A stretch of DNA of 64,000 bases. It comes from an uncultured Candidatus Saccharibacteria bacterium (lineage in GTDB: Bacteria > Patescibacteria > Saccharimonadia > Saccharimonadales > UBA4665). Made by a program: the position numbers and the translations under genes. Where the stretch lies: the NCBI GenBank assembly GCA_946482285.1, contig CAMLQK010000001.1:1-64000 (forward strand), read 5' to 3'. The notes beneath the pieces are model-generated. The model saw nothing but the letters and a program-made list of their open reading frames with translations. It searched no databases and had not been told where the DNA came from. Positions 33,308 through 43,019 of the stretch are shown here, in pieces. The stretch's first letter is position 1; every line of letters starts with the position of its first letter.

Positions 33308-33752
33308 TGCGGTATACCTTATACGTTAGACTCAGCCGGTCTTGCCCGCCCTTCACATCACTCCAGGTGTTGGTAATTGTGAAGGTGTTGCCGTTCCGAG
33401 CAATAGATATATTGTATGCTGGTTCGGTAGTGGTCTGTGCACCCTCTGCGTTCACCTTGCAGCGAGCATTTGTCGAACCAAATACAGCACCGTTATTTAT
33501 ACAGAATGCGCCATTCTGACCAAAAATAGTGTCAGGAGCAGACAAGGCCATACTTTTAAGCGCCTCTAGCTGGCTTTCGGCTACCTTAAGCGAATCACTG
33601 CGTTCTTGGGAAGCACGTGTACCTTGCAGACTATTATTAGTAGTCACATATGCACCGCCTAGGATAAGGCTGACCACCGCAATAGAAATAAGAACCTCCA
33701 CAATTGTGTCACCCTGTTCGCCCATGAGCTGTCGTTTTCTTAAGCCTAGCAT
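33300..33752 (-). CDS. PilV/GspI-like minor pseudopilin
   Basis: In this 150-residue protein, GEQGDTIVEVLISIAVV carries the prepilin cleavage site with E5, here with D at mature position 1 instead of F. A hydrophobic helix and a small globular domain with two cysteines (AFCINN, ARCKV) follow. Its start overlaps the upstream stop (ATGCTAG), so the minor pilins are translationally coupled. Confidence 0.82.
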   Translation of the reverse strand: MLGLRKRQLMGEQGDTIVEVLISIAVVSLILGGAYVTTNNSLQGTRASQERSDSLKVAESQLEALKSMALSAPDTIFGQNGAFCINNGAVFGSTNARCKVNAEGAQTTTEPAYNISIARNGNTFTITNTWSDVKGGQDRLSLTYKVYRND

Positions 33753-34642
33753 CCCTTGTTCCCTTTTATTGTTAACGTAACCGAGAGTTGTCTGTTATCG
33801 CCGCCGATTTGCACTAAGCCGGACTGGTTCGTCGTACCGCTGTCGAAACAAATGAAGACGCCGCCAGATGGGCTCACCGGACTTGTCGCCAGACGGGTAT
33901 TCACCAGTTCGGCGGCCTGGCGCTGTGTTTGGTTCAGTGCTGTGCCTGATATAGGCATAAGGTTAATACGCTGGGCACCAGAAGTAATTTGAGATCCCTC
34001 GTACTGGGCAAGTGTAGTTACGAAAGCAACTGTGCCGATAGGGTTCGCTTCGGAGTTATAGTACATTTTTGATACCTTTAGTCCGTACTGCAATGTCTGC
34101 TTGTCAGTACTGTCCGGTACGTTCGCCAAGCTAGTAGATGGCGAAATTACCTTTGGACCTGCATCAGCCAAAGATGTCACCTGCGTGCCATCTGCCAGTT
34201 GCTGGCGGCCGGCAATAGGGAACGAAATAAACTGTTCTGGATCGGTATTTTGCACACCAAACTGCAGTGCCTTGCCCAGTAGCACACAACCGCTGTTCGT
34301 GCCTTGCTCGGCAGTCCCGGCGGTAATTGAAACCGTCGCGCCATTCGCTTGGCACTGGAAGCCGCGGTTAGGGTAGTAGCCTGTAGATACTTCATTGATA
34401 CTCTGGCGCAATTGGGCAGTAATTTGGTTAATAGACTGCTCGAACTGTGCTTTATTGGTCCGGCCGGAAATCATAACAGCAGCACTGATAAACAGGCCGC
34501 CAGTAATAGCCAGCACAATCATGACTTCTATAATGGTAAAGCCGGTATTTTGCCGCACGCCAATACCGGCGACATCAATTCGATGCGCCCTACGAGCCCT
34601 CGTGTGCAAAGCACGGTAGCGTGTGCGTAAGCCACCCTTCAT
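33746..34642 (-). CDS. GspH/FimT-like pseudopilin
   Basis: In this 298-residue protein, a long basic leader precedes the cleavage motif NTGFTIIEVMIVLA, the hydrophobic helix and a beta-rich domain with several cysteines. GspH/FimT-like minor pilins help prime pilus assembly, and some bind DNA. It is the first gene of the minor pilin operon. A TGG-TATACT extended -10 lies 7 nt before the ATG (leaderless type). Confidence 0.82.
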   Translation of the reverse strand: MKGGLRTRYRALHTRARRAHRIDVAGIGVRQNTGFTIIEVMIVLAITGGLFISAAVMISGRTNKAQFEQSINQITAQLRQSINEVSTGYYPNRGFQCQANGATVSITAGTAEQGTNSGCVLLGKALQFGVQNTDPEQFISFPIAGRQQLADGTQVTSLADAGPKVISPSTSLANVPDSTDKQTLQYGLKVSKMYYNSEANPIGTVAFVTTLAQYEGSQITSGAQRINLMPISGTALNQTQRQAAELVNTRLATSPVSPSGGVFICFDSGTTNQSGLVQIGGDNRQLSVTLTIKGNKGC

Positions 34643-34683
34643 GTGCTTTAGTATACCATAAGCACGTTCATAAACAGCCTATT

Positions 34684-35484
34684 TTATACAGTTAGCAAGC
34701 CAACGTACCAATCAATAATCGACGTACCAAATAATTGCACAATAATCATACCCGTTATAAGCAGTGGGCCAAATGGCAGCTTCATTTTTTTGCCCAAGCC
34801 GTTCTTGACAATCGCAGGCAGCGCAAGCAGCGTACCCACAACCGACGCAAAGAACAATACTAGTACAGCCCGCAGCGGGTCCCCCGCCAGCAAGCCCAGC
34901 ACAATAACAAGCTTTACATCACCGCCGCCAAGCCATTCCCCTTTTGAAGCCTGGAACAGCAAGTAGAATATGCCAAATAACAGCAAAGCGCCAAGACCAG
35001 CATCCACCACCGTCGACCAATCATAATGGTAAAAAACGGGCAGTGTTACTACCTGCGCAACAGCCAGGCCAATCAGTGGAAATATAATTTTATTTGGCAG
35101 TATAAACCAACGCAGGTCGTATACGGCCAAAGCCATAAAACCAACCAAAAATAACAGCCAAAAGACAAACTGGAATAGCCCCACCCCTTCGATAGAAACG
35201 GGCCACAACAAGTATGATGCTATAAAAAGTATAGGAAGCACTGCCTCGGTAAGCGGATTGTCATCAATTTTTTGCTTGCAATAGCGGCACTTACCTTTCA
35301 GGATTAGCCAGCTGATAATAGGTACAAGGTCCTTGGAGGCTAGCTTGTGGCGACAATTAGGGCACTCCGACCGTTCCGATATCCAGTTGCGCTTGTTACG
35401 CAAGCGCCACACCAGGGCGTTCACGAAACTACCAAATATAGCTCCCAAACTCCCCAGCAGTACAAGCATAACAAGTGTGTTCAT
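34684..35484 (-). CDS. pilD: Prepilin peptidase (A24 family)
   Basis: PilD cuts the leader of prepilins and methylates the new N-terminus. The 266 residues show FGSFVNALVWRL, two zinc-binding CxxC pairs (CPNCR and CRYCK), and the catalytic aspartates in YDLRWFILPN and GGGDVKL within about eight membrane helices. Start ATG 35484 is chosen over an earlier one because a TGG-TATGAT extended -10 lies 6 nt before it and the family begins with this hydrophobic segment. Confidence 0.94.
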   Translation of the reverse strand: MNTLVMLVLLGSLGAIFGSFVNALVWRLRNKRNWISERSECPNCRHKLASKDLVPIISWLILKGKCRYCKQKIDDNPLTEAVLPILFIASYLLWPVSIEGVGLFQFVFWLLFLVGFMALAVYDLRWFILPNKIIFPLIGLAVAQVVTLPVFYHYDWSTVVDAGLGALLLFGIFYLLFQASKGEWLGGGDVKLVIVLGLLAGDPLRAVLVLFFASVVGTLLALPAIVKNGLGKKMKLPFGPLLITGMIIVQLFGTSIIDWYVGLLTV

Positions 35485-35570
35485 GCCGTAATCATACCAC
35501 AATTTAGTGGCTTGGGCACAGTTGTAGCTAACCCTACCTAACTGGGGGATCAATCATATTTAACTAAATT

Positions 35571-35601
35571 AAAACAAGCCCCTTTCGGAGCTTGTTTTTG
35601 G
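35571..35601 (-). terminator. pilA terminator
   Basis: AAAACAAGC and GCTTGTTTT pair across a 10-nt loop shortly after the pilin stop and are followed by AATTTAGTT on the minus strand. A plus-strand T run makes it potentially bidirectional. Confidence 0.7.
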
Positions 35602-35623
35602 GCTGGTGAGAGCTTGTCTTGGA

Positions 35624-36076
35624 CTAGCCTTCTTGACAGATCTTATCAGTCCCACCGCTGGTTTCAACAGCATACAATGCCACAAAACGACGACTTGCGG
35701 ATCCTGATGCATCATCACCATTGGATGCACAAGCTGCAGCTGTCTTTACTTGAATTGTCTCACCCGTAGCGCCATTAGTATTGCTGGATGCAAATGTCAC
35801 AGCGCTCTTTTGGTAATAACCAAGGTTAGCATTGTCTAGAGCAGAGTTAAGTGTGGTCTGGTCTGTAGGTAATTTGCCTTGGTTGTTGTTTGCGTATTCG
35901 TTGATGGCTGTCAACACAGCGCTTACGTCAGTTTTACGCTGAGTGTTGCGTGAATTGCGCTGTAGGGCTGGGACGGCAAGGAACACGATCAGCATGATCA
36001 GACCAGCGATTGCCAGAACGATCAGTACTTCGATGATGGTGAAGCCGCTTTCTTTACGGTTTTTGATGTTAGACAT
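35624..36076 (-). CDS. pilA: Major type IV pilin
   Basis: This 150-residue pilin has a short leader MSNIKNRKESG, then FTIIEVLIVLAIAGLI (E5 conserved), the spine helix and a small globular domain with two cysteines (AACASN and KICQEG) likely forming the D-region disulfide. Start 36076 is preferred because AAGGGGGG lies about 9 nt upstream. It has its own promoter within the pilus operon plus a terminator, as expected for the abundant subunit. Confidence 0.92.
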   Translation of the reverse strand: MSNIKNRKESGFTIIEVLIVLAIAGLIMLIVFLAVPALQRNSRNTQRKTDVSAVLTAINEYANNNQGKLPTDQTTLNSALDNANLGYYQKSAVTFASSNTNGATGETIQVKTAAACASNGDDASGSASRRFVALYAVETSGGTDKICQEG

Positions 36077-36119
36077 GTACAAATGCCCCCCTTAGTTATT
36101 TTTTACGCTTATGCTTGGA

Positions 36120-36148
36120 ATAATACCGGTAGACAGCCGCAAAAGCAA
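36120..36148 (-). promoter_or_regulatory. pilA promoter
   Basis: On the minus strand -35 TTGCTT (36148-36143), a 17-nt spacer and -10 TATTAT (36125-36120) predict a start near 36113. This allows pilA to be expressed above the upstream pilus genes. Confidence 0.65.
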
Positions 36149-36170
36149 GCTGTTTTCCACAACATTCCTA

Positions 36171-37385
36171 TTAAATGAACGACTGGCCTGCCAGGCCGTA
36201 GATCGGTAACAGTACGGCAGCAACAATGATGAATGCGACAACACCGAGAATAACCATCAAGACCGGTTCGATAATAGTAGAGATGGATTTGATCTCGTCA
36301 TCAACTTCTTTTTCGTAGTACTCAGCAATTTTGGCAAGCATAGCTTCCATGGAACCCGACTGTTCACCGATGCGAATCATGTTTGGCACCAGCTCCAAAA
36401 AGTTAGGGTCATTAGCAATCGAGTCTGATAATGCCTTACCGCCCTTCACCTTTTCTGCGGCTTTAGTAATTGAATCTTGGATATGTACGTTGCTAATGGC
36501 ATTGCTGGTAATCTGCAACACCTGTAGCAATGGTACGCCGCTAGCAACCAACGTGGTAGAGGTGCGCGAAAACCGAGCCATATACATCTTCATAAATAGT
36601 GGGCCAATGGGCCATGCTCGCATCTTCCATTTGTCGATAACCCGCTTACCGCCAAGGGTTCGAGCCCAGCGTGTCATGAAGAACGCAGCGAATCCAAGGA
36701 TAATCAGCACAATCCACCACTGATGGATAATGAAGTTTGAAATGGCTAGCAAAATAGTCGTAACCAATGGCAAGTTTGCCCCAGGTAGGTCTTCGTACAA
36801 AGTTTGCACCTGTGGCAACACCTTAACCAACATAAAGCCGAGTACACCAAACATTACCAACAGCACAATCAATGGATAAACCATTGCACCGCGGACTTTA
36901 CTAATAAGGTCTGCGTCTTTTTCCTGTTGGATAGCCAGGCGTTCCAATGCTTTGTCCAGCGTACCAGAAGCTTCACCGGCTGCAATCAGACTAATGTAAA
37001 CTTGGTTAAACACCTGGGGGTGTTTGCCCATAGCGTTGGCTAGCGTGGAGCCTGCTTCAACATCAGCAATAACCTTTGCCAATACTACTTTAAGGGGCTT
37101 ACTGGTGGTTTGTTCACTTACCGAGCGCAAGGACTGCACCAGAGGCAAACCAGCGTTAATCAGTGTGGATAGCTGACGCGAAAATAGCACCTTATCTTTG
37201 GCCTTCACGCGGTTAAACCGGCCGCTTAAACCAGAAGTTCCTTTTTCGTCGAGTGAAATATCAATAGCAACCAAACCTTCCTTGCGGATCAGTCGGGCAG
37301 CAGCCGTTTCGGATTCTGCCTGTACGTTTGCCTTAACGTACTCACCAGTTGCCGGGTCGCGGGCGGTATATTTGTAGGAAAGCAT
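36171..37385 (-). CDS. pilC: Type IV pilus platform protein PilC
   Basis: PilC/GspF (404 residues) is the inner-membrane platform that links the motors to the growing pilus. It has two repeated T2SSF domains (FSRQLSTLINAGLPLVQSL and FSRTSTTLVASGVPLLQVL) and about three membrane helices (near 168-195, 220-240 and 378-400). It is cotranscribed with pilT and pilB upstream and pilA downstream. Confidence 0.95.
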   Translation of the reverse strand: MLSYKYTARDPATGEYVKANVQAESETAAARLIRKEGLVAIDISLDEKGTSGLSGRFNRVKAKDKVLFSRQLSTLINAGLPLVQSLRSVSEQTTSKPLKVVLAKVIADVEAGSTLANAMGKHPQVFNQVYISLIAAGEASGTLDKALERLAIQQEKDADLISKVRGAMVYPLIVLLVMFGVLGFMLVKVLPQVQTLYEDLPGANLPLVTTILLAISNFIIHQWWIVLIILGFAAFFMTRWARTLGGKRVIDKWKMRAWPIGPLFMKMYMARFSRTSTTLVASGVPLLQVLQITSNAISNVHIQDSITKAAEKVKGGKALSDSIANDPNFLELVPNMIRIGEQSGSMEAMLAKIAEYYEKEVDDEIKSISTIIEPVLMVILGVVAFIIVAAVLLPIYGLAGQSFI

Positions 37386-37395
37386 GGTATGTCCC

Positions 37396-38463
37396 CTAGC
37401 CTCTCATTAGCCGGTCAAGTTCATCTTGGTCAACTGCAAACTGCTTGGCGTCGTCATAGCTAATACTACCTGCATGCACCAGGCCGGCAAGTGTCTTGTC
37501 CATAGATTGCATGCCAAACTCACTACCCGTTTGAATGACAGCTTCGAGCTGGTGAGTCTTGCCTTCGCGGATAATATTGCGCACGGCTGGCGTAGCGATC
37601 AGGATTTCAGCTGCGGCAATACGGCCACCGCCAATTGCTGGAATCAGACGCTGTGAACAAACCGCCATCAAAATATTCGATAGCTGTGCACGGATCTGAG
37701 GCTGCTGGTGCGGTGGAAAAACATCGATCATACGGTCGATAGACTGTGCCGCACTGTTAGTGTGTAATGTTGCGAACACTAAGTGGCCAGTTTCAGCAAT
37801 CGTAATAGCTGATGCGATGGTTTCGAGGTCGCGCATCTCACCAATCAGCACAACGTCTGGGTCTTCACGCAAGGCGCTTCGTAAAGCAGCCGAGAATGAG
37901 TAGGTATCATAGTGGACCTCACGCTGGACGATAACCGATCTCTTGGAACGATGCGTGTATTCAATTGGATCTTCAATAGTAATGATGTGCTCTGCACGTT
38001 CCATATTGATCTTGTGGATCAGCGCCGCAAGGCTGGTGGACTTACCTGAGCCCGTTGGTCCAGTTACGAGCACCAAGCCACGTGGGTAATCAGCAAATTT
38101 GCTGACAATTTGCGGCAAACCGAGTTGTTCAATGCTTAAGATTTCATTAGGTATCAGGCGCAAGGCAGCCGCCAAGTTGCCGCGCTCGTGAAAAGCGTTC
38201 ACACGGAAGCGCCCAAGGTCGCCAAAAGCAAAACTAAAGTCAAATTCTTTGTCTTTGAGCAGGATCTGCTTTTGGTCTTCGTCCAGAATAGCAAAAATAA
38301 GGATCTCTACAGCTTCGTCAGTTAACAAATCAGCTCCAGTTACGGGCACTAGCTTGCCGTCGACACGCAGCATTGGCGGCAAACCGACCTGCAAGTGCAA
38401 GTCAGATGCCTTCTTTTTGACAACCTCTTCTAGTAAGACTTCGATTCTTGGTTGGCCTTGCAT
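37396..38463 (-). CDS. pilT: Pilus retraction ATPase PilT
   Basis: In this 355-residue hexameric ATPase, Walker A is GPTGSGKST, the Asp box and Walker B are EDPIEY and VVLIGEMRD, and the PilT-specific AIRNLIREGKT-type motif is present as AVRNIIREGKTHQ. It drives pilus retraction and hence twitching or DNA uptake. It lies 10 nt upstream of pilC in the operon. Confidence 0.95.
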   Translation of the reverse strand: MQGQPRIEVLLEEVVKKKASDLHLQVGLPPMLRVDGKLVPVTGADLLTDEAVEILIFAILDEDQKQILLKDKEFDFSFAFGDLGRFRVNAFHERGNLAAALRLIPNEILSIEQLGLPQIVSKFADYPRGLVLVTGPTGSGKSTSLAALIHKINMERAEHIITIEDPIEYTHRSKRSVIVQREVHYDTYSFSAALRSALREDPDVVLIGEMRDLETIASAITIAETGHLVFATLHTNSAAQSIDRMIDVFPPHQQPQIRAQLSNILMAVCSQRLIPAIGGGRIAAAEILIATPAVRNIIREGKTHQLEAVIQTGSEFGMQSMDKTLAGLVHAGSISYDDAKQFAVDQDELDRLMRG

Positions 38464-38483
38464 TATGTTTATTCCACCTCTCG

Positions 38484-40289
38484 TTATGCACTGTCCGCAC
38501 TGGCTACGCGGTTAATTTCTGATATTGTGGTTCCTCCGGCGAGCGCCTTGAGGTAGCCATCTTCACGCATGGTAACCATGCCCTGTTTGATTGCTACTTC
38601 TTGGATGTCAGCGCTGGTTGCGCGCTTAAGGATTAAATCTTGGATTTCCGGAGTGATGTTAAACACTTCGTAGATACCCATTCGACCCTTGTATCCGCCG
38701 GGCGAGCCAGGACCATCAATGCCCTTGGTTAAAGTATAAGCGTTTTGATTGGCCAAAGGCAAGGCTTCGTAGCCCAGATCTTTGGCTACTTTATCTAGTT
38801 CTTCTTTATTTTTTGGCAGCAAACGGCCGACCGTTTTCTTAATAGCCTCTGCTTCTACCTTGCTGGTTTCGTAGGTTTCTTTGTTGGGGCCAATCCGACG
38901 CACCAAGCGCTGACCAATAACGGTACGTACCGTAGAGGCAATCAAGAACGGCTCGATTTCCATATCCAGCAAACGTGGCAAAATACCGGCAGCGCTGTTA
39001 GTGTGGAGCGTACTAAACACCAAGTGACCCGTTAGAGCTGCCTGCACAGCCAGCTCGGCTGTTTCACGGTCACGGATCTCCCCCACCATCACCACATCCG
39101 GGTCCTGGCGCAGAATAGAACGCAAGCCGTTAGCAAACGTTAGTCCGACGTCGGCATTAACCTGGATCTGGTTGATACCTTCCATCTTGTATTCGACGGG
39201 GTCTTCCAGAGTAACAATGTTGATTGAGTCGCTTTTTACCTCTTGCAGCAAAGCGTACAGCGATGTTGACTTACCCGAACCGGTTGGCCCAGAGGTAAGG
39301 ATCATACCGCTGGTACTTTCAATTCCCTGCCGGATAGTACGTAACGCGCGGCCGGCATAGCCCATATCCTCCAGCTTTAGGCTGGTACCAGATTTATCCA
39401 GCAAGCGGATAACCACTTGCTCACCCCAAATAACAGGTGAAATGGCAATACGGAGGTCAATGGCATGCCCCGCGACGTTGATGCTAAACTCGCCATCTTG
39501 CGGAATACGGTGTTCGTCAATCTTAAGGTTAGCCAAAATCTTGATACGCGAGACCAAAGGTGGTTCGGTAGTTTTGGGCAACCGTAAAATCTCGCGCAAA
39601 ATACCGTCGATGCGGCAGCGGATCTTTAGCGAGTCTTGCAGCGGCTCGATGTGCACGTCGGAGGCATTGTTTTTGGCGGCAAACTCTAGAATGGTCGACA
39701 GTGCTTTGCTGATCGGCGAGTCTTGGACGATGGTTTTGATATTCTTGCCGCTGTCATTCACCTGCACTTGCGTCTGTTCTGATTGGTCTGCGGCCGTTAC
39801 GGCAGCATTGGCCATATTAATATCGCCTACTACTTGTTTGGATATATTCACTTGATACTGGTGCAACACCTGGCGGATACCAGATTCACTAGCCGCGTAT
39901 ACCTTTAGCGGCCGGCCGATTTTGTTCGATAAAAAGTCTACTGCCTGGACGTTATCAGCATCCAGCATAGCCACTACCAGGCGGTTTTGCATTTCACCCA
40001 ATGGCACCGCCATGTAACGTTCTGCGATGTCCTGGGGCAACAAATCCAACACTTCTGGATCGATATGGGCATTACTGAGGTTTACATACGGCACTTTTGT
40101 GACATGCGCGATGGTTTTGGTCATCGCTTCATCTGATACGTGCCCTCCGCTCACCAAAAAACTCAATAGCGGCGTAGATTCTTTTTCTGCCGCCGCTTTG
40201 AGTTCGGCCAATGATTCTTTATTTAGGATGCCATCCTTAACAAGCGTTTCTTCAACCTGCTGTTGGGCGGCCGTGGACAAGACGCTCAT
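38484..40289 (-). CDS. pilB: Pilus extension ATPase PilB
   Basis: This 601-residue protein has an N-terminal MshEN/GspE-N domain (about 1-160) and the motor domain with GPTGSGKSTSLYALL, EDPVEY and VVMVGEIRD. It powers pilin polymerisation. The tetracysteine zinc site found in many PilB/GspE proteins is not visible between the Walker regions and the C-terminus, which is common in CPR forms. It sits between the short membrane protein and pilT. Confidence 0.95.
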   Translation of the reverse strand: MSVLSTAAQQQVEETLVKDGILNKESLAELKAAAEKESTPLLSFLVSGGHVSDEAMTKTIAHVTKVPYVNLSNAHIDPEVLDLLPQDIAERYMAVPLGEMQNRLVVAMLDADNVQAVDFLSNKIGRPLKVYAASESGIRQVLHQYQVNISKQVVGDINMANAAVTAADQSEQTQVQVNDSGKNIKTIVQDSPISKALSTILEFAAKNNASDVHIEPLQDSLKIRCRIDGILREILRLPKTTEPPLVSRIKILANLKIDEHRIPQDGEFSINVAGHAIDLRIAISPVIWGEQVVIRLLDKSGTSLKLEDMGYAGRALRTIRQGIESTSGMILTSGPTGSGKSTSLYALLQEVKSDSINIVTLEDPVEYKMEGINQIQVNADVGLTFANGLRSILRQDPDVVMVGEIRDRETAELAVQAALTGHLVFSTLHTNSAAGILPRLLDMEIEPFLIASTVRTVIGQRLVRRIGPNKETYETSKVEAEAIKKTVGRLLPKNKEELDKVAKDLGYEALPLANQNAYTLTKGIDGPGSPGGYKGRMGIYEVFNITPEIQDLILKRATSADIQEVAIKQGMVTMREDGYLKALAGGTTISEINRVASADSA

Positions 40290-40310
40290 GACGTTGTGAC
40301 CTTCTTACGG

Positions 40311-40562
40311 TTATTGTTGGGCACCGTTGAATGGATTAGGGTTGGTGCTTTCGCCAATCTGGATCAGTTGCGTCGGATTAATGGAATTTTCGTTGAAATA
40401 TTTATTGTCAGGTGTTGGAAAATCGGCAGTAATTGCTTCGACTTTCTCTACCTTTTGCTCGCGTCTGTCTGGTGTTGCAAATAAAGCATTCGATATAAAG
40501 AATGATGCGACACCGCTAATAAACACAATAACAATAATCAGTGCTATATCTTTTTGTTTCAT
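40311..40562 (-). CDS. Small bitopic protein in the pilus operon
   Basis: This 83-residue protein has one membrane helix (about 7-27) and a short hydrophilic extracytoplasmic tail. It occupies the operon place of the PilP lipoprotein but has no lipobox and no clear similarity, so a PilP-like role is only positional inference. Its start overlaps the pilO stop as TAATG. Confidence 0.65.
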   Translation of the reverse strand: MKQKDIALIIVIVFISGVASFFISNALFATPDRREQKVEKVEAITADFPTPDNKYFNENSINPTQLIQIGESTNPNPFNGAQQ

Positions 40563-41236
40563 TACTGGAGCACCTCAGTTTTTACTTTAAAGTTCTTTTC
40601 GGGCTGGTAGAACGTTTGGGCTGTGATAGTAGCTGTCATGCTAGTTTGGCTGCCGCTGATTTCGATGTTCTGGACTTGGAATGGGCGGATAGAAGTATTG
40701 AGCGAGCGCACCAAGCCCTGGATGGCTTCGTATGAACCGCTTACCTGTACCTCGAACGGCATTGCCACTGCCTGTGGGCTGCCATCTGCTTTGTTTTGCT
40801 CCTCGACTTCTTGGTCAGTACCAGTGATATTCACAATTTGTAGGTTTTGGGCGGTGATAATCTTCTCCAGGCTGGCTGTTAGAGCTGGGAAGTCATACTT
40901 GCTAGGCAAGGCGTCCAAAACTAATTTGGCATTATCGCCATCTTTTTCCCCAGTACCGTCTGGGTTCCCGCCCAAAACATTCTGAGGTGTGTTCACGAAG
41001 GTCTCGTACGAATTCACAAGACTATCACGCGCGCTCAGATTGTCTTTGAGCTGGGAAACTGCTTCTTTTTTAGCCCCAATAACTTTGTTTTGGTAGTTTA
41101 CCTGGCTCAATAATGTCCGTGAGGCTACCAGGCAAAAGACTACCAGGAATGCCGCAACGGCGGTGGAAATAACCATCGTACTATTAGCCTTGCTAATCAG
41201 TGAGCGTTTGGTGTTTGAAGAACTGACTCGTGCCAT
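40562..41236 (-). CDS. pilO: Type IV pilus assembly protein PilO
   Basis: This 224-residue protein has a short basic N-terminus, one membrane helix (about 22-44), a coiled coil and a ferredoxin-like periplasmic domain (SYEAIQGLVRSLNTSIRPFQVQNIEIS). It forms the alignment subcomplex with PilN and PilM. The order and topology support the call more than sequence identity does. Confidence 0.88.
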   Translation of the reverse strand: MARVSSSNTKRSLISKANSTMVISTAVAAFLVVFCLVASRTLLSQVNYQNKVIGAKKEAVSQLKDNLSARDSLVNSYETFVNTPQNVLGGNPDGTGEKDGDNAKLVLDALPSKYDFPALTASLEKIITAQNLQIVNITGTDQEVEEQNKADGSPQAVAMPFEVQVSGSYEAIQGLVRSLNTSIRPFQVQNIEISGSQTSMTATITAQTFYQPEKNFKVKTEVLQ

Positions 41237-41244
41237 AACCGCTC

Positions 41245-41931
41245 CTATTGGTTACTTCCGTTAATTGATTCAGCTTGGAACAAGTCGTTTGGCTGTTCTG
41301 TTACCGAACGGCTGCTGGTAATTTTGGGAACCGTTAGGGTAACTTCCTGTTGCTGACTAAAGATAACTGGGTCGAAACTGGCTGTAATAGTGTATGTCGT
41401 TTCGGTGGCAGTGCGGCCGAATGCTGACAGTACCACATTACTAAATGCACTGTTCGTCTGTGGGTCATCGCTATTTGCGGTGTACTTGGTAAACTTGAGC
41501 GTATCAACATAAGCGTTCACCGTACTAAGGCCGTCCGCAGAACCACTGATGCTAATAGTGTTTTCGTCAAAACTCAGCTCGAGCTTGGAAATATTAGCTT
41601 TTTGCGGAGTCAGCTGGGTAATGTAACCAAATAGGCGCGAAGAAACTGCTTTCTCGTCATGCAAGCCCGGCAAAGACTTGAGCTGGTTCTGTACTGTTAG
41701 AATTTTGTCGAGATCCTTAGTGTCAGACAGTTGATTACTATAGTTCTTAATGTCACTGTTCAGGTCGTTGATGCTCTGCTTTTGCCATACCTGAACTACC
41801 AGGAATAAGATTACAAATATACCGATAGCTGTGGCACTAGCAATGGTAGAGATGAATATTACTAAGTGCTTTTGGCGCTGCGCCTTCAGATATCGTTGCT
41901 TAATGTCAGGAAGGAGGTTAAATTGGATCAT
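41245..41931 (-). CDS. pilN: Type IV pilus assembly protein PilN
   Basis: This 228-residue protein has the conserved cytoplasmic N-terminus MIQFNLLPDIK, which binds PilM, one membrane helix (about 24-48), a coiled coil and a small periplasmic fold. Its start overlaps the pilM stop (TAATG). Confidence 0.9.
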   Translation of the reverse strand: MIQFNLLPDIKQRYLKAQRQKHLVIFISTIASATAIGIFVILFLVVQVWQKQSINDLNSDIKNYSNQLSDTKDLDKILTVQNQLKSLPGLHDEKAVSSRLFGYITQLTPQKANISKLELSFDENTISISGSADGLSTVNAYVDTLKFTKYTANSDDPQTNSAFSNVVLSAFGRTATETTYTITASFDPVIFSQQQEVTLTVPKITSSRSVTEQPNDLFQAESINGSNQ

Positions 41932-42971
41932 TATTCTGCCCTCTCCGCGAGACCAGCCGCTACCCCAAAGTGGTTTGAGACAGCTAACAGTTCATTTTGG
42001 CGTTCCGGGGCAAAAGCCACGTTACGCCAAGCGTTGCCAATTTCAACCTCTATACCAAACTTATTAGCCAGGTACAGCGGGAATTCCGGTAAAGCTGATG
42101 CGCCGCCAGTAACAATAACGCGTGAAATAGTCGTGTCAGTATATCGACTTTGGAAGAACTTGATTGACTTTTCGATCTCACCGGTAAGAATATCCACGGT
42201 GCCAATAATTGCGTCGTAGATGCGACCCTCCAACTTGTCCTTGCCCAAGCCAAACTTGAATACAAACTGACGGGCCTGCTTGTCATCGATGTTCAGATTT
42301 TGGGCAGCAGAACGGATAATAGCTTCGGCACCAGTAGGGATTGAACGGGTCAGGCGTGGTGCGCCATTCATGGTGATAACCAAGTCGGTTGTCTTGCTGC
42401 CAACATCTAACACCATTTGCGGCGCTGCAGCATCTTGACCGATAAGGGCACGGGTAAGTGCCAAATTGTCTGGCTCGAAAGCAATAACGTCAAGGCCAAT
42501 GGATTCCAGCAAGTCCAGACGCTGCTCCACAAAGGTATTCTCCACGCTAGAAAGCAAAACCTCTACTTTTGTTTTATCCTTTGGCGAGTCACCAATAACT
42601 GCCCAGTCAATTTTGGAAGATTCCAAAGGTGTTGGAATGAGCGCATCTGCCTGATAGCGGATAGCCTTGGCTAACTCTGCAGGCGGCAGACGGTCAAAGT
42701 CCACCACGGCCGTAAACACGCGCTGCGATGGAATGCCCACAGCGACATTACGGGTAGACATGTGGGCTTGCGCCAAAAGGTCCTTAATGACTTGTGCTAA
42801 TTTTTGTTGGTCGGATTTGGCATCGCTAAGCACAATTTTGCTATCAACCGGAACATACGCGTACTTAACTAGGTTTTTGACGGCGCCATTGCCACGCAAT
42901 TCAACTAGTCGGATAGCGGTTGTACCGATGTCCAGTCCAAAAAATGCAGATACCCCACTCAGTAAACTCAT
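41931..42971 (-). CDS. pilM: Type IV pilus assembly protein PilM
   Basis: PilM (346 residues) is an actin/FtsA-like cytoplasmic ATPase fold (FGLDIGTTAIRLVEL, LDVGSKTTDLVIT and IVTGGASALPE). It binds PilN and couples the motors to the envelope parts. It is the first gene of the pilMNO-X-BTC(A) run. A TGG-TATAAT extended -10 and a GAGG lie just upstream. Confidence 0.93.
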   Translation of the reverse strand: MSLLSGVSAFFGLDIGTTAIRLVELRGNGAVKNLVKYAYVPVDSKIVLSDAKSDQQKLAQVIKDLLAQAHMSTRNVAVGIPSQRVFTAVVDFDRLPPAELAKAIRYQADALIPTPLESSKIDWAVIGDSPKDKTKVEVLLSSVENTFVEQRLDLLESIGLDVIAFEPDNLALTRALIGQDAAAPQMVLDVGSKTTDLVITMNGAPRLTRSIPTGAEAIIRSAAQNLNIDDKQARQFVFKFGLGKDKLEGRIYDAIIGTVDILTGEIEKSIKFFQSRYTDTTISRVIVTGGASALPEFPLYLANKFGIEVEIGNAWRNVAFAPERQNELLAVSNHFGVAAGLAERAE

Positions 42972-43019
42972 ATTGACCTCAATTATACCATAAGCATTAT
43001 GTTTGTGTGCAACTTCTTT